Below are positions 1-8,132 of a stretch of DNA of 17,421 nt, one piece after another (the first letter of the stretch is position 1; each line of letters begins with the position of its first letter). Position numbers and translations under genes: made by a program. The notes beneath the pieces are model-generated. The model saw only the letters and a program-made list of their open reading frames with translations, made no database searches and was not told where the DNA came from. This DNA is from JAUWMV01 sp964562425 (lineage in GTDB: Bacteria > UBP14 > UBA6098 > B30-G16): NCBI GenBank assembly GCA_964562425.1, contig CAZLTJ010000049.1, positions 1 to 17,421 on the forward strand, given 5' to 3'.

Positions 1-446
1 GAATATCTTCCAGCTCTTCTTCTCGCTCTGAGTTTACCATTTAGAATATTCCAGACAGTTATCAATATAAATAATATCACTCCAAATTTGCTCAAATCAT
101 ATAGAGTCTTGGAAAGGAACTTACTAATCGAAAGCAATGTTATGACTGAAAGTAGTGTTACAATTAATAAAGATAGAAACGAAAGTTTTACAATTGTAGA
201 TTTAAATATGTTTAAATCCTGTGGGGTTCTCTGATAAATCGGGTAGAATCTAACCAATGATGCGATAATCCATGCCGAAGTTATCCTTGTAAGAACATCA
301 ATTGTAGCCATAACTAAAGAATAGGTTCCATATATATCTGGAGCGAATAATCTGGTAATTATCGGGACGGAAAAAAAACTCACAAGAACTGGAACAATAT
401 ATGAAGGCAGGTATTTTGTAATGTCTTTAAAAAGGTCTTTTATCAT
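1..446 (-). CDS. Wzx-type polysaccharide flippase, N-terminal part (runs off left edge)
   Basis: This partial gene starts with ATG at 446 and stays open to the window edge, giving 148 codons. It begins MIKDLFKDITKYLPSYIV, followed by the segment ITRLFAPDIYGTYSLV at about residues 30-45. That pattern, an amphipathic start, then helix 1, then an 'R-x-L/F-x-P-x-x-Y-G-x-Y' loop, is typical of the MATE-like oligosaccharide flippase (polysaccharide biosynthesis protein/RfbX) family. About four hydrophobic helices are visible before the edge. Such proteins move undecaprenyl-linked oligosaccharide across the inner membrane. An in-frame TAA lies eight codons upstream of the ATG, which limits the start; the ribosome binding site is weak. 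It follows the methyltransferase gene after 64 bases and is probably the last visible gene of the same operon. The family call is good, but the substrate is unknown. Confidence 0.8.
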   Translation of the reverse strand, partial: MIKDLFKDITKYLPSYIVPVLVSFFSVPIITRLFAPDIYGTYSLVMATIDVLTRITSAWIIASLVRFYPIYQRTPQDLNIFKSTIVKLSFLSLLIVTLLSVITLLSISKFLSKTLYDLSKFGVILFILITVWNILNGKLRARRRAGRY

Positions 447-510
447 TGTTCTTAGAGTCAAATATTAAAGTCTTAGAATATCATTAGAATTTGTAAGGAT
501 TTATCCGCTT

Positions 511-1101
511 TTAGTTTAACAAGGTCTTTATAGTATACTTTAAATTCCTTTCTTTTCCTTTAATAAATGTGTAACAGCTTTCAAATTCAATACTAAATTC
601 TTTTCTCAAAAGAAGCTGTTTTAAAGACTGAAATGAATACCAACATACATGCTCTGGATTGAGCCAGTGCTCCTCAAATTGCCTATCGAGTTTTAATTTT
701 ATCCTATGATATGCATAAACATTCGGTGTAGTGATGATTAATCTTGTTTTATTACTCATTAGAGTTTTCACCGAGTCTAAGAAAAGCCCAGGATTAAATA
801 AGTGTTCAATAAGTTCTCCTGCAACTATAGTATCAAATTTCCTCTCTAAATTTAGTTTATATAATTCTTCAACATTACCAAGGATAACATTGTAACCTAA
901 TCTTCTTAGTTTGTAAACCTCTGATTCCAGATAATCAACACCCACAGTGCTCTTAGCAACCTGGCAGATTCTAGAATGCAGCCATTGGTGTTTCTTAAGT
1001 CTATCTTCATACAGATCGTGATGAGAACAACCTAAATCTAAAACAACTTTATCGACGCAATATTTCAGGATGCTTTCGATTCTGCCATACACAAGATTCA
1101 T
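511..1101 (-). CDS. Class I SAM-dependent methyltransferase
   Basis: This is a 196-residue Rossmann-type methyltransferase. Motif I is VLDLGCS at residues 20-26. The acidic end of strand 2 is in GVDYLE at 54-59, an N-x-E segment lies near 76-79, and the post-motif region GELIEHLFNPGLFL at 95-108 matches the methyltransferase type 11/23 families. ITTPN at 123-127 is the typical strand-5 loop. It probably methylates a sugar or another small group on the glycan made by the neighbouring transferases; the target cannot be read from the sequence. Its ATG shares one base with the TAA stop of the preceding glycosyltransferase (TAATG), and a GAAGG ribosome binding site lies inside that gene, so translation is likely coupled. 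Family confidence is high; substrate confidence is low. Confidence 0.85.
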   Translation of the reverse strand: MNLVYGRIESILKYCVDKVVLDLGCSHHDLYEDRLKKHQWLHSRICQVAKSTVGVDYLESEVYKLRRLGYNVILGNVEELYKLNLERKFDTIVAGELIEHLFNPGLFLDSVKTLMSNKTRLIITTPNVYAYHRIKLKLDRQFEEHWLNPEHVCWYSFQSLKQLLLRKEFSIEFESCYTFIKGKERNLKYTIKTLLN

Positions 1102-2189
1102 TAATAACCTTCACCGAGTCCATATATGTCTATAATTCTGTTCGCATTACTTTCTAAGTTGTAAGTTTGATTATTCTTATATCTTGTGGGATTTTTAATT
1201 GCACTAAGAACTTTTGAGGTAAAATCCTCGATGCTTCTGTTATTGAAAACGATAACACTTGAAGGTCTTGAAACTACGTTGCTTGCAACGGTTGGAATAT
1301 TGAAATGAAGTGCTTCTCGAATAGAAATCGCGTCGCCATCTGTGTTAGTTGGTCTCACAAATACATCACTTTTCATTAATATTGGATAGAATTGACAGGG
1401 ATTCAATTGAAATATGAAATTGTTCTCGATGCCTTTGTTTATTATTCTGTTCTCCATTTTCTCGAAATACTCACGATTCCTAAACTGAGGAAGAGCAAAT
1501 ACTAAACCAACCTTAGGATAAGAATTCTTAAGATTTGCGGTCAAATCTATACACATATCTAGACCGTAAAGGTCTTGACCATCGTAAAAATTAAGATTCG
1601 ATGCGTTAGCCGAAACAATAGGATTATGACAATCGATAAATTCCCATACTTCTCGAGGTATTTCTCTAATTTCATCTTCTTTAATAATCGGTGGTAAGTA
1701 TGTAGAAATAACCTTTATGAAATCATGGTCAAATTTTATGCTTTCCAAAAAATCTTTTGTTCTTTGACTTACCACAATAATATTTGAATAACTCTTAAGA
1801 CTCTTTTTGAGTACAAACCTTGTAAGCTTTTTACTTTTCATATAAGTATCTTCAAATCTGATATTGTGAAATGTTAAGATTGTTTTCTTTCCGAATAAAC
1901 TTAATAGAGAAACGAGTATTTGTGTCCTTGACGTTCCTCCATGTAAATGAATAATAGTTTTCTTTTTTGTTAGAAGTAACTTCCAGAATAGGCTAAGCCA
2001 ATTGTTAAAAAGAATCACGTTTTTAACATTTCCCTTATTTTCTTTACTTATGGTGTAGACTATACACTCCAAATCTTTTCTCTCTAACTCATCCTTCAAT
2101 CGTTGGATATGAATCGAAACCCCACCATAAGGTGGAGGATAAGAACCTATAAGTATTACCACAGGCCTTTCTTTTCCTCTTATGAGCAT
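1101..2189 (-). CDS. GT4-like (GT-B fold) glycosyltransferase
   Basis: This 362-residue protein has a GT-B layout. The N-terminal glycine-rich acceptor loop is SYPPPYGGVSIHIQRL at residues 16-31, HLHGG lies at 81-85 and LTFHN at 105-109. The C-terminal donor domain carries the retaining GT4 'E-x7-E' region in the altered form D284-x7-E292, inside RPTNTDGDAISIREAL, followed by PTVAS. It probably adds a sugar from a nucleotide-sugar donor to the lipid-linked glycan at the cytoplasmic membrane face. The first acidic residue is Asp rather than the usual Glu, a conservative change. The start ATG lies 18 bases after the preceding gene's stop, and an AAGGA sits about a dozen bases upstream. It overlaps the next gene by one base. 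The donor and linkage cannot be deduced. Confidence 0.85.
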   Translation of the reverse strand: MLIRGKERPVVILIGSYPPPYGGVSIHIQRLKDELERKDLECIVYTISKENKGNVKNVILFNNWLSLFWKLLLTKKKTIIHLHGGTSRTQILVSLLSLFGKKTILTFHNIRFEDTYMKSKKLTRFVLKKSLKSYSNIIVVSQRTKDFLESIKFDHDFIKVISTYLPPIIKEDEIREIPREVWEFIDCHNPIVSANASNLNFYDGQDLYGLDMCIDLTANLKNSYPKVGLVFALPQFRNREYFEKMENRIINKGIENNFIFQLNPCQFYPILMKSDVFVRPTNTDGDAISIREALHFNIPTVASNVVSRPSSVIVFNNRSIEDFTSKVLSAIKNPTRYKNNQTYNLESNANRIIDIYGLGEGY

Positions 2190-2208
2190 TAAAAACTCAA
2201 ATCCTTAT

Positions 2209-3360
2209 TCACACTAAATAACTCAATGCTCTCAACATCCATGCCTGACTCCATCGTATATAAGGTGTTTTATCTGTCCATTTTTTGTATTTTCTATAAT
2301 AGAAATGACCATCCTTTATGTCCTGCATATTCTCGATTGTCCATTGAGCAATCTTCTTGGCATAAAAGTAATATTCTGGAGCAAAATCTTCAAGCTCACA
2401 AAAAGTGATTATACCCTGTGTACAACTGTGGATATCGATCGGATAAATTTCATTGTGCTTTATTTTTGGGGTGCCATCAGATAAAAAAAGGTTATTTACG
2501 TAGAACTTCAATCCTTTCCTTAACTGTTCTTCATAGCCAAATTCCTCTCTAAGTACTCTCCTGCAAATATTCAGGCATTCAAGAACAAACCCCGTGTGAT
2601 AATTATCTATAGTATATAACAGTTTATTGGGTGGAGCCCAATAATACCAAGATCCGTCTTCCCTTTGATGATTCATTGTGTACTTTAGTGCCTTGATTCC
2701 TAATTCTTTAAACATCTTATTCCCAGAATATCTATAAGTTCTCATAAGAGTAGATGCACAAAATAGATTTGCATTATGGACATGAAAATCGTCTATCGGT
2801 GAATAACTAAAACAAAGTTGATCCTTAGCAACATGGTCTTGGTTCAAATCTTTTGATATGAATTCACAGCAACTCTTTGCTATCTCTAAGTACTTATCAT
2901 CCTTCAATTGCTCATAGGCATCAAGAAAGGCATGTGCAGCAATAGATGTTACTACTCCTGAAGGGGTGCCTTTGGGTATAAGCAAGTTGGTCTGCCAATG
3001 AAATGGATATCCCCAGCATAAACCAGAATAATTCTTACTTGGATTCTCCACAAGCCAATTTAAGCAATATTTTGCTTTTGCAAGATGCTGTTGTTCTCTA
3101 TTGGTTCTATAAATGTTAAGATAAGCTCTAGCAAAGAGCGCCATAGCTTTTGCATTTATTTCTCTTTTTATCCCAAATAATTTCCTACAGAATATAGAAC
3201 ATCGCTTCATGAGTCGGTTCACGATAATTCTTGTGTATCTATACTTTCCAAAAAAAAGGCAAAGCTTCGTTCCTTTTATATCATAAGGATCGTATCCAGC
3301 CCAACCGTTTGATTGAACCCATTCTTCAAGGTTTGTAAGCGATTGAATTATTGTGATCAT
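2209..3360 (-). CDS. Helical-toroid protein of polysaccharide clusters (possible glycan-processing enzyme)
   Basis: I chose the ATG at 3360 (383 residues) because a GAGG box lies nine bases upstream and the protein then begins MITIIQSLTNLEEWVQSNGW. An open frame extends to 3462, but that part lies almost wholly inside the preceding gene. The NGWAGYDPYDIKG segment near the start, repeated amphipathic helices, DGSWYYWAP in the middle and DNYHTGFVLECL soon after are features of an (alpha/alpha) barrel like those in VpsJ-type proteins, glycoside hydrolases, lyases and uronyl epimerases. No signal peptide is evident. I cannot name the reaction: polysaccharide epimerase, hydrolase or scaffold are all possible. 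It overlaps the upstream GT4 gene by 35 bases, so the two are probably translated together. Confidence 0.65.
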   Translation of the reverse strand: MITIIQSLTNLEEWVQSNGWAGYDPYDIKGTKLCLFFGKYRYTRIIVNRLMKRCSIFCRKLFGIKREINAKAMALFARAYLNIYRTNREQQHLAKAKYCLNWLVENPSKNYSGLCWGYPFHWQTNLLIPKGTPSGVVTSIAAHAFLDAYEQLKDDKYLEIAKSCCEFISKDLNQDHVAKDQLCFSYSPIDDFHVHNANLFCASTLMRTYRYSGNKMFKELGIKALKYTMNHQREDGSWYYWAPPNKLLYTIDNYHTGFVLECLNICRRVLREEFGYEEQLRKGLKFYVNNLFLSDGTPKIKHNEIYPIDIHSCTQGIITFCELEDFAPEYYFYAKKIAQWTIENMQDIKDGHFYYRKYKKWTDKTPYIRWSQAWMLRALSYLV

Positions 3361-4537
3361 TTGCGATAACCTCATACAATGCAATAAGTTTCTTTGCTTC
3401 AATATCCCAGTTGTATTTATTTTCAGTCGCTTTCCTGCCATTTTCACCAAGTTTTCTTGCAAGTTCTCTATTATTGTATAATTTCAAAACCGCTTTGGCA
3501 AGCTTTTCGTGATCACCCGACGGGAAAACTAAACCACAGTTGCACTCGTTGACAATCCTTTCAAGTGGTTTGCAGTTGCTGACAATTACTGGCTTTTTGA
3601 GGAACATTGCCTGAAATAATTTGTGAGGAATTGTCGTATCTGTATGTCCAGTTTTTATGTGTGGAATAAGACAAACATTACTTTCTGCTGTGTATGATGG
3701 AACCTTCGAAAAATCTATCCATCCCGTGACAATTATGTTGTTCTCTAAATTATATTCATGTATTAATTTTTCAATCATATTCCAATATATTTTGGATCCT
3801 TTGCCACCAACTAACATAAACTTAACATCAGGTGCATTTTTAATAATAATCGGCATTGCACGGATGACAGTATCTATTCCTCTATGAGGTCCAAAACCTC
3901 CTATATAGCTTATTTTGAAATATTTATTTTCAATAGGTTCTGATTCACTATTAACCTTAAAAGTCTCTGTATCAACTGTGTTTATCAAAACAGTTATTTT
4001 TTCAGGTGGAATGTCACAATCTTTGACATAATGTTCTTTGGCTTCATCGATAACCGTAATTATCTTGTAAACATTTTGCAAAACTCTTTTTTCGTGAAAT
4101 TTCCACCGCCACACAGGTGTTATAATTCTGAACGGTAACTTCAAAATGGATAATTTCTTATTGCAATCTTTTTTAAGTTCCGGATAGTTTTCGTGCAGAT
4201 CAGCCACAACTGGTATCTCAAACCTACGACCCACATTGAGACAAGTGCTGACACAAGCAAGATCATGTACGTGAATAACATCGAATTGCTTTTCTTTGAT
4301 TACGCTTGTTAAAAATCTCCTCATGTAATTATAAACAAAGTCAAATCTAACTCTTATTGAAGGTTTTCTTCTCGTTCTTAGAATCTGCATTTCATTATAA
4401 ATTTCCTCACTATGAAGGGAGCCACTAAGTAAAGAAACAAGAGTCACTTCGTGACCATTTTTAAGAAGTGCTCTTGCTTCTTTTTCAACCCTAATGTCAG
4501 GTGGAAAAGAATTAACAAGAACCATACATATTTTCAT
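3326..4537 (-). CDS. GT4 family glycosyltransferase
   Basis: This 403-residue protein is a standard GT-B enzyme. It opens with MKICMVLVNSFPPDIRVEKE, and the F-P-P-D-x-R-V-x-K-E acceptor loop is characteristic of GT4. IHVHDLA lies at residues 88-94 and DLHENYPE at 113-120. The donor half begins with YIGGFGPHRGID at 211-222 and contains GHTDTTIPHKLFQAM at 297-311. At position 309 there is a Gln where most relatives have Glu (the usual motif is PxKxFEYM), so the second acidic residue of the motif may be altered. The ATG at 4537 has GGAG five bases upstream. It lies 17 bases after the tandem GT4 pair and overlaps the next gene. It probably transfers a sugar to the lipid-linked intermediate; donor unknown. 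Confidence 0.88.
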   Translation of the reverse strand: MKICMVLVNSFPPDIRVEKEARALLKNGHEVTLVSLLSGSLHSEEIYNEMQILRTRRKPSIRVRFDFVYNYMRRFLTSVIKEKQFDVIHVHDLACVSTCLNVGRRFEIPVVADLHENYPELKKDCNKKLSILKLPFRIITPVWRWKFHEKRVLQNVYKIITVIDEAKEHYVKDCDIPPEKITVLINTVDTETFKVNSESEPIENKYFKISYIGGFGPHRGIDTVIRAMPIIIKNAPDVKFMLVGGKGSKIYWNMIEKLIHEYNLENNIIVTGWIDFSKVPSYTAESNVCLIPHIKTGHTDTTIPHKLFQAMFLKKPVIVSNCKPLERIVNECNCGLVFPSGDHEKLAKAVLKLYNNRELARKLGENGRKATENKYNWDIEAKKLIALYEVIANDHNNSIAYKP

Positions 4538-4554
4538 CTAAGCTCCAATTTTTT

Positions 4555-5715
4555 TCATTTGAGTTTTTTTCTCTCCAAGATATCTTTGTACACAGTGTAC
4601 AGCACTTTCTCCTCTATGTGCCATCCAAATTGGGAACGAGCTTGAATAGCTTTCTTTCTCTTTTCTATAATCTGTTCTCTTGTGATACTATCGATGAGTT
4701 TCTTCACTTCCTCGTATTCAGGAGATACTTTCCATCCTAATTTGTAATCATCGACAATCTTTCCCATATCCGGGAAATCGCTCACAATAATGGGAATTCC
4801 TGCAAGAATATATTCGAAAATTTTATTTGGACAACAGTAATAATAACTTAAAAACATGTTTTCAATTATTGAAATCCCAACATCTGCACTTTGAGTATAC
4901 TTCAAAATTTCATTCAATGGAACTGCAGGATGAAAATGAATGTTTTTATATTTGCTTGCGTATTCTTTAACCATTTTCTCTAATGGACCGTAACCCATGA
5001 ATACAACATGCTTCTTATTATCGATCTCCGAAAATAAGTCCAAAGTTTGTTTGGTAAATCTGCCTTTTCCAAAATCTCCTTGATATATAAATATTATCTC
5101 ATTATCATTAATATTAAATTTTTCCTTTAGAATGTTTGTCTTCTCTATTTTCTCATCCAACACAACAGGAACATTTCTGACTATGTAAACTTTTTTTGTT
5201 TTATACTTTTTTCTATACCATTCTGCAATACTATAACTAACTGTAATAATATAGTTTACAAACCTTATGAATATTCTTTCAGAGACTCTATTGAAAAAAT
5301 TACCCAATTTGTGAGGTCTCTTTTCTGTTTCTAATTCGTGAGTATCATATATTAAGGTTGCACCAGTGAAGATTTTGAGTATACTTCCTACAGGTAAAAC
5401 TTCGACACTGTGAGCATTGATAATGTCTATTTTTTTCCAAAAAAATCTAAAGAATACATATACGGAAAATTCATATTCCTTTAGAAATCTTGCAATCTTG
5501 CATTTTGGGAAGAGTTGACAAAACGTTTTTATACGAATCACTTCACGTTTGTTATCTAACTCTTCATGCTTTTTCAATCCTTTTTCCCAAATCGCAACAA
5601 TAATTACTTTATCAACAATTCCAGCCTTCGTTACACTTGTTGTAATTTTGAAAATACGGGATGAATGTTTATTATAAAGACAATAGATATGAAGATTTGT
5701 TATTTTTTCTTTCAT
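4555..5715 (-). CDS. GT4 family glycosyltransferase, tandem paralogue B
   Basis: This 386-residue protein closely resembles the preceding gene (5866-7014), at roughly 60-65% identity by eye over its whole length. It has INAHSVEVLP at residues 99-108, YDTHELETE at 123-131, YQGDFGKGR at 211-219 and CPNKIFEYILAGIPI at 295-309. These are, in turn, the acceptor-side histidine region, the linker, the donor-domain start and the donor-binding motif of GT4 enzymes. The key residues are intact, so both copies look functional. No strong ribosome binding site precedes the ATG at 5715. The strong sequence similarity, shared frame and neighbouring position show a tandem duplication. The two probably add similar sugars at successive or alternative positions; that is inference. 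Confidence 0.88.
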   Translation of the reverse strand: MKEKITNLHIYCLYNKHSSRIFKITTSVTKAGIVDKVIIVAIWEKGLKKHEELDNKREVIRIKTFCQLFPKCKIARFLKEYEFSVYVFFRFFWKKIDIINAHSVEVLPVGSILKIFTGATLIYDTHELETEKRPHKLGNFFNRVSERIFIRFVNYIITVSYSIAEWYRKKYKTKKVYIVRNVPVVLDEKIEKTNILKEKFNINDNEIIFIYQGDFGKGRFTKQTLDLFSEIDNKKHVVFMGYGPLEKMVKEYASKYKNIHFHPAVPLNEILKYTQSADVGISIIENMFLSYYYCCPNKIFEYILAGIPIIVSDFPDMGKIVDDYKLGWKVSPEYEEVKKLIDSITREQIIEKRKKAIQARSQFGWHIEEKVLYTVYKDILERKKLK

Positions 5716-5865
5716 GAAATATTAATTATCAGAATATCTTATTGTATGTAATTAAAATATAATTTCTCTAAGTTTAATGCACAATCCAAAGTGTGCATAA
5801 CTTTTCTAAACTCCAGGAGTTATAGTTTTCACTTTCAAATCTCTCACCTTTAAATAGTGCTTCGA
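5716..5865. other. 150-base intergenic region with two short inverted repeats
   Basis: This is one of the longest gaps within the glycan cluster and lies between the two paralogous GT4 genes. It holds ATGCACA/TGTGCAT (5777-5783 and 5792-5798, 8-base loop) and the odd palindrome AACTCCAGGAGTT (5809-5821). Neither is followed by a T run in the direction of transcription, so I do not call a terminator. Short open stretches exist on the minus strand in two frames but are broken by stops. It may carry an internal promoter or be the scar of the duplication. Confidence 0.5.
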
Positions 5866-7014
5866 TTATTTCCCTAAAATATCATTGTAGACATTTAATA
5901 GCACTTTTTCTTCTATGTGCCATCCAAATTGTGAGCGAGCTGCAATTGCTTTCTTACTCTTTTCTATAACCTGTTCTCTTGTAATATTATCGATAAGTTT
6001 CTTTACTTCTTCGTAGTTTGGATCTATTTTCCACCCAAATTTATAATCATCGACATATTTCCCCATATCAGGGAAATCGCTTGCAATGACTGGAATCCCC
6101 GCAAGAATATATTCGAAAAATTTATTAGGAATCGTGTAGTAGAAGCTTAAACATATGTTTTCAGTAAGTGAAATACCAACATCTGCACCTCGAGTATATT
6201 TTAAAATTTCATTCACTGGAACCGGAGGATGATAATGTATGTTTTCATATTTGCTAACGTGTTCCATTATCATTTCTTCTAATCTCCCATAACCCATGAA
6301 TAAAATGTGTTTCTTGGAATCAATCTCTGTAAAAATATCTAGTAGCGGTTTAATGAACCTGCCTTGTTCAAACTGCCCCTGATAAATGAATAATAGCTCA
6401 TTCTCTCGGATATTAAACTCCTTTTTCAGTATGTCAGATCCTTCAGATTTGTCTGGTATAACAACAGGAACATTTTTGACTATGTATACTTTTTTGTATT
6501 TATATTTTTTTCTATACCATTCTGCAATACTTGGACTTACTGTAATAATATAGTCTGCAAATCTAATAAAGATTCTTTCGAACACCTTGTTATAAAGATT
6601 AACAAGCTTAGATGTTCTTTTCTCAGTTTCTAACTCATGAGTATCATAAATTAGCTTTGAAGAGTAAAACAACTTGAGAATTGAAGCCAACGGCAAAGTT
6701 TCGACACTGTGCGCATTAACAATATCAAATTTTTTATTCCAAAATTTGAGAAGCACACGCAGGGAAAATTCATATATCATCAGTAATCTTGACAGATTGT
6801 TTCGTTTAAACTTTTGAGATAGAAGTTTAATTCTGTATACTTCACGACTATCATCAAGTTTTTCATATACTTTAGCTCCTTCTTCCCAAAACACAACAAA
6901 AGTAAGTTTATCGACAAAACCAGCTTTTGTTATACTTGTTATTTCTCTGTATTCACGGGATGAACGTTTATTATAAAGATGATGGATGTGAAGATTTGTT
7001 ATTTTTTTTTTCAT
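5866..7014 (-). CDS. GT4 family glycosyltransferase, tandem paralogue A
   Basis: This 382-residue GT4 enzyme is the first of the duplicated pair. It shares the N-terminus ITNLHI, NAHSVETLP, YDTHELETE, EWYRKKYK, YQGQFEQGR and PNKFFEYILAGIPVI with its neighbour. The retained donor motif and the acceptor-side histidine suggest it is active at the cytoplasmic membrane face. The start codon is followed at once by a run of ten A residues (ATG AAA AAA AAA A), where the paralogue has an interrupting GAA codon. Slippage there would change the frame after the third codon. The C-terminus is four residues shorter than in the paralogue. The ATG at 7014 lies 51 bases after the DUF354 gene. Donor and acceptor are not known. 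Confidence 0.88.
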   Translation of the reverse strand: MKKKITNLHIHHLYNKRSSREYREITSITKAGFVDKLTFVVFWEEGAKVYEKLDDSREVYRIKLLSQKFKRNNLSRLLMIYEFSLRVLLKFWNKKFDIVNAHSVETLPLASILKLFYSSKLIYDTHELETEKRTSKLVNLYNKVFERIFIRFADYIITVSPSIAEWYRKKYKYKKVYIVKNVPVVIPDKSEGSDILKKEFNIRENELLFIYQGQFEQGRFIKPLLDIFTEIDSKKHILFMGYGRLEEMIMEHVSKYENIHYHPPVPVNEILKYTRGADVGISLTENICLSFYYTIPNKFFEYILAGIPVIASDFPDMGKYVDDYKFGWKIDPNYEEVKKLIDNITREQVIEKSKKAIAARSQFGWHIEEKVLLNVYNDILGK

Positions 7015-7065
7015 ACTCGATTTAGATATCTTCTATTTCGGACTAAATTTAATAATGATAATGCA

Positions 7066-8121
7066 TTATAGATACTTGTTTATACTTGCTGGGTAATTTT
7101 CAACCAAATTAACAATAAAATCTGTTACATCGATCTTTTCAGCAAGCATTCTCGTTCTTTTTTCAGCCCAAAGCTGTTTGATATTTTCTTTTTTTAACAA
7201 CTCGATTCCCTTGCAAATCGAATTCCTTTGATCCTCAAGCGATTCGGTGAAATTAAAGACTGCTCCATATACTTCTTCCTCATCAACTAAGTAACCCAGC
7301 TTGTTATTATTAAGAAATATTGCTGGTGTTCCAAGCATAGCACATTCAGAAGCCATAGTTGCACTCTCACCATAAAATAAGGACGCATAATACAATGCGT
7401 CATGTACTTTGTTTAAAGGAATATCCATTTCAAATCCTCGTAGATCCTCACTAAGCTCAGCCTCAGAACTTATAAAAACCTTAGCATATTTCGAAAATTC
7501 TTTCACAGCTTCTCTTTTGTTGTCCAATGTTATTCCTTTATGTCCTATGTCATGTCCTGCTCCCCAAGAAACAAATCTCACAATCACATACTTTTCATCA
7601 TTCTCAACGCCTAAAAGTGTTAGAATTGTCGGATCTGGAGAGAAATACTTCGGAGCAAGATATGCGAGTTCTTGATAACCATCATAAGTTATATGGTTTC
7701 TCTTTATTGGCTTTGAATAAGCAGAAGGTGTAACAATCGCTTTTGCTAGCGGATATGCTATTGCGTTCGAAACAGAAGCATGTTCAGTATCGTAGAAAAT
7801 TATGACAGGAATTCCTGTGAGCTTTCCTGCAGGTGCAATGAACGTTCCTGCAACTGCAATCATAATATCTGGCTTTTCGCATCGAATTACTTTCAAAAGC
7901 TTGCAGGTTCGAACCACTAATTCGATACTCAACTTAAAAAAACCTGAACCTGCAATACCAAGATTTATGTGTTTGAAACCATAGTAATCAAGCAGGTATA
8001 ATGCGATATCCTTCTTGCGACTGGTTATAATGACTTTATGCCCAGCATCTATCCAATTCCACACAGCATGCTTGAAAAAATGCACGTCTGCGGGATGTAC
8101 TATGTCAACCAGAATGCGAAT
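7066..8121 (-). CDS. DUF354-family GT-B-like protein, probable ATT start
   Basis: The protein matches the DUF354 family (PF04007), GT-B-fold proteins found in surface-glycan clusters. Family members usually begin like 'MKIWIDIxHPAHVHFFK'. Reading upstream from the first conventional start (GTG at 8085) gives IRILVDIVHPADVHFFKHAV, with stop TAG at 8131-8133. The only start codon that fits the family N-terminus and the ribosome binding site is ATT at 8119-8121, five bases after AGGAGG. This gives 351 residues. TEHASVSN near residue 110 and FYGESATMASECAMLGTPAIF in the C-terminal half are the typical conserved blocks. It probably has a role in making or attaching a sugar. It follows the GT2 gene by 76 bases. 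Family call is firm; the start codon is inference. Confidence 0.8.
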   Translation of the reverse strand: MRILVDIVHPADVHFFKHAVWNWIDAGHKVIITSRKKDIALYLLDYYGFKHINLGIAGSGFFKLSIELVVRTCKLLKVIRCEKPDIMIAVAGTFIAPAGKLTGIPVIIFYDTEHASVSNAIAYPLAKAIVTPSAYSKPIKRNHITYDGYQELAYLAPKYFSPDPTILTLLGVENDEKYVIVRFVSWGAGHDIGHKGITLDNKREAVKEFSKYAKVFISSEAELSEDLRGFEMDIPLNKVHDALYYASLFYGESATMASECAMLGTPAIFLNNNKLGYLVDEEEVYGAVFNFTESLEDQRNSICKGIELLKKENIKQLWAEKRTRMLAEKIDVTDFIVNLVENYPASINKYL

Positions 8122-8132
8122 TGCAACCTCCT
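8122..8132 (-). promoter_or_regulatory. Strong ribosome binding site deciding the non-ATG start
   Basis: On the minus strand AGGAGG occupies 8132-8127 and is followed by the spacer TTGCA and then ATT at 8121-8119. The spacing is near the optimum for the ATT and too far from GTG at 8085 (41 bases between). It is the strongest Shine-Dalgarno match in the cluster. Confidence 0.75.

Noticed and set aside
3361..3462. N-terminal extension of the helical-toroid gene to 3462
   Set aside because: The extension lies inside the preceding GT4 gene and does not resemble a conserved start, whereas ATG at 3360 has a GAGG box at good distance.
5777..5821. Inverted repeats as transposon ends, CRISPR repeat or terminator
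   Set aside because: There is no transposase, no repeated copy within the window, no target duplication, and no T run after the stems.
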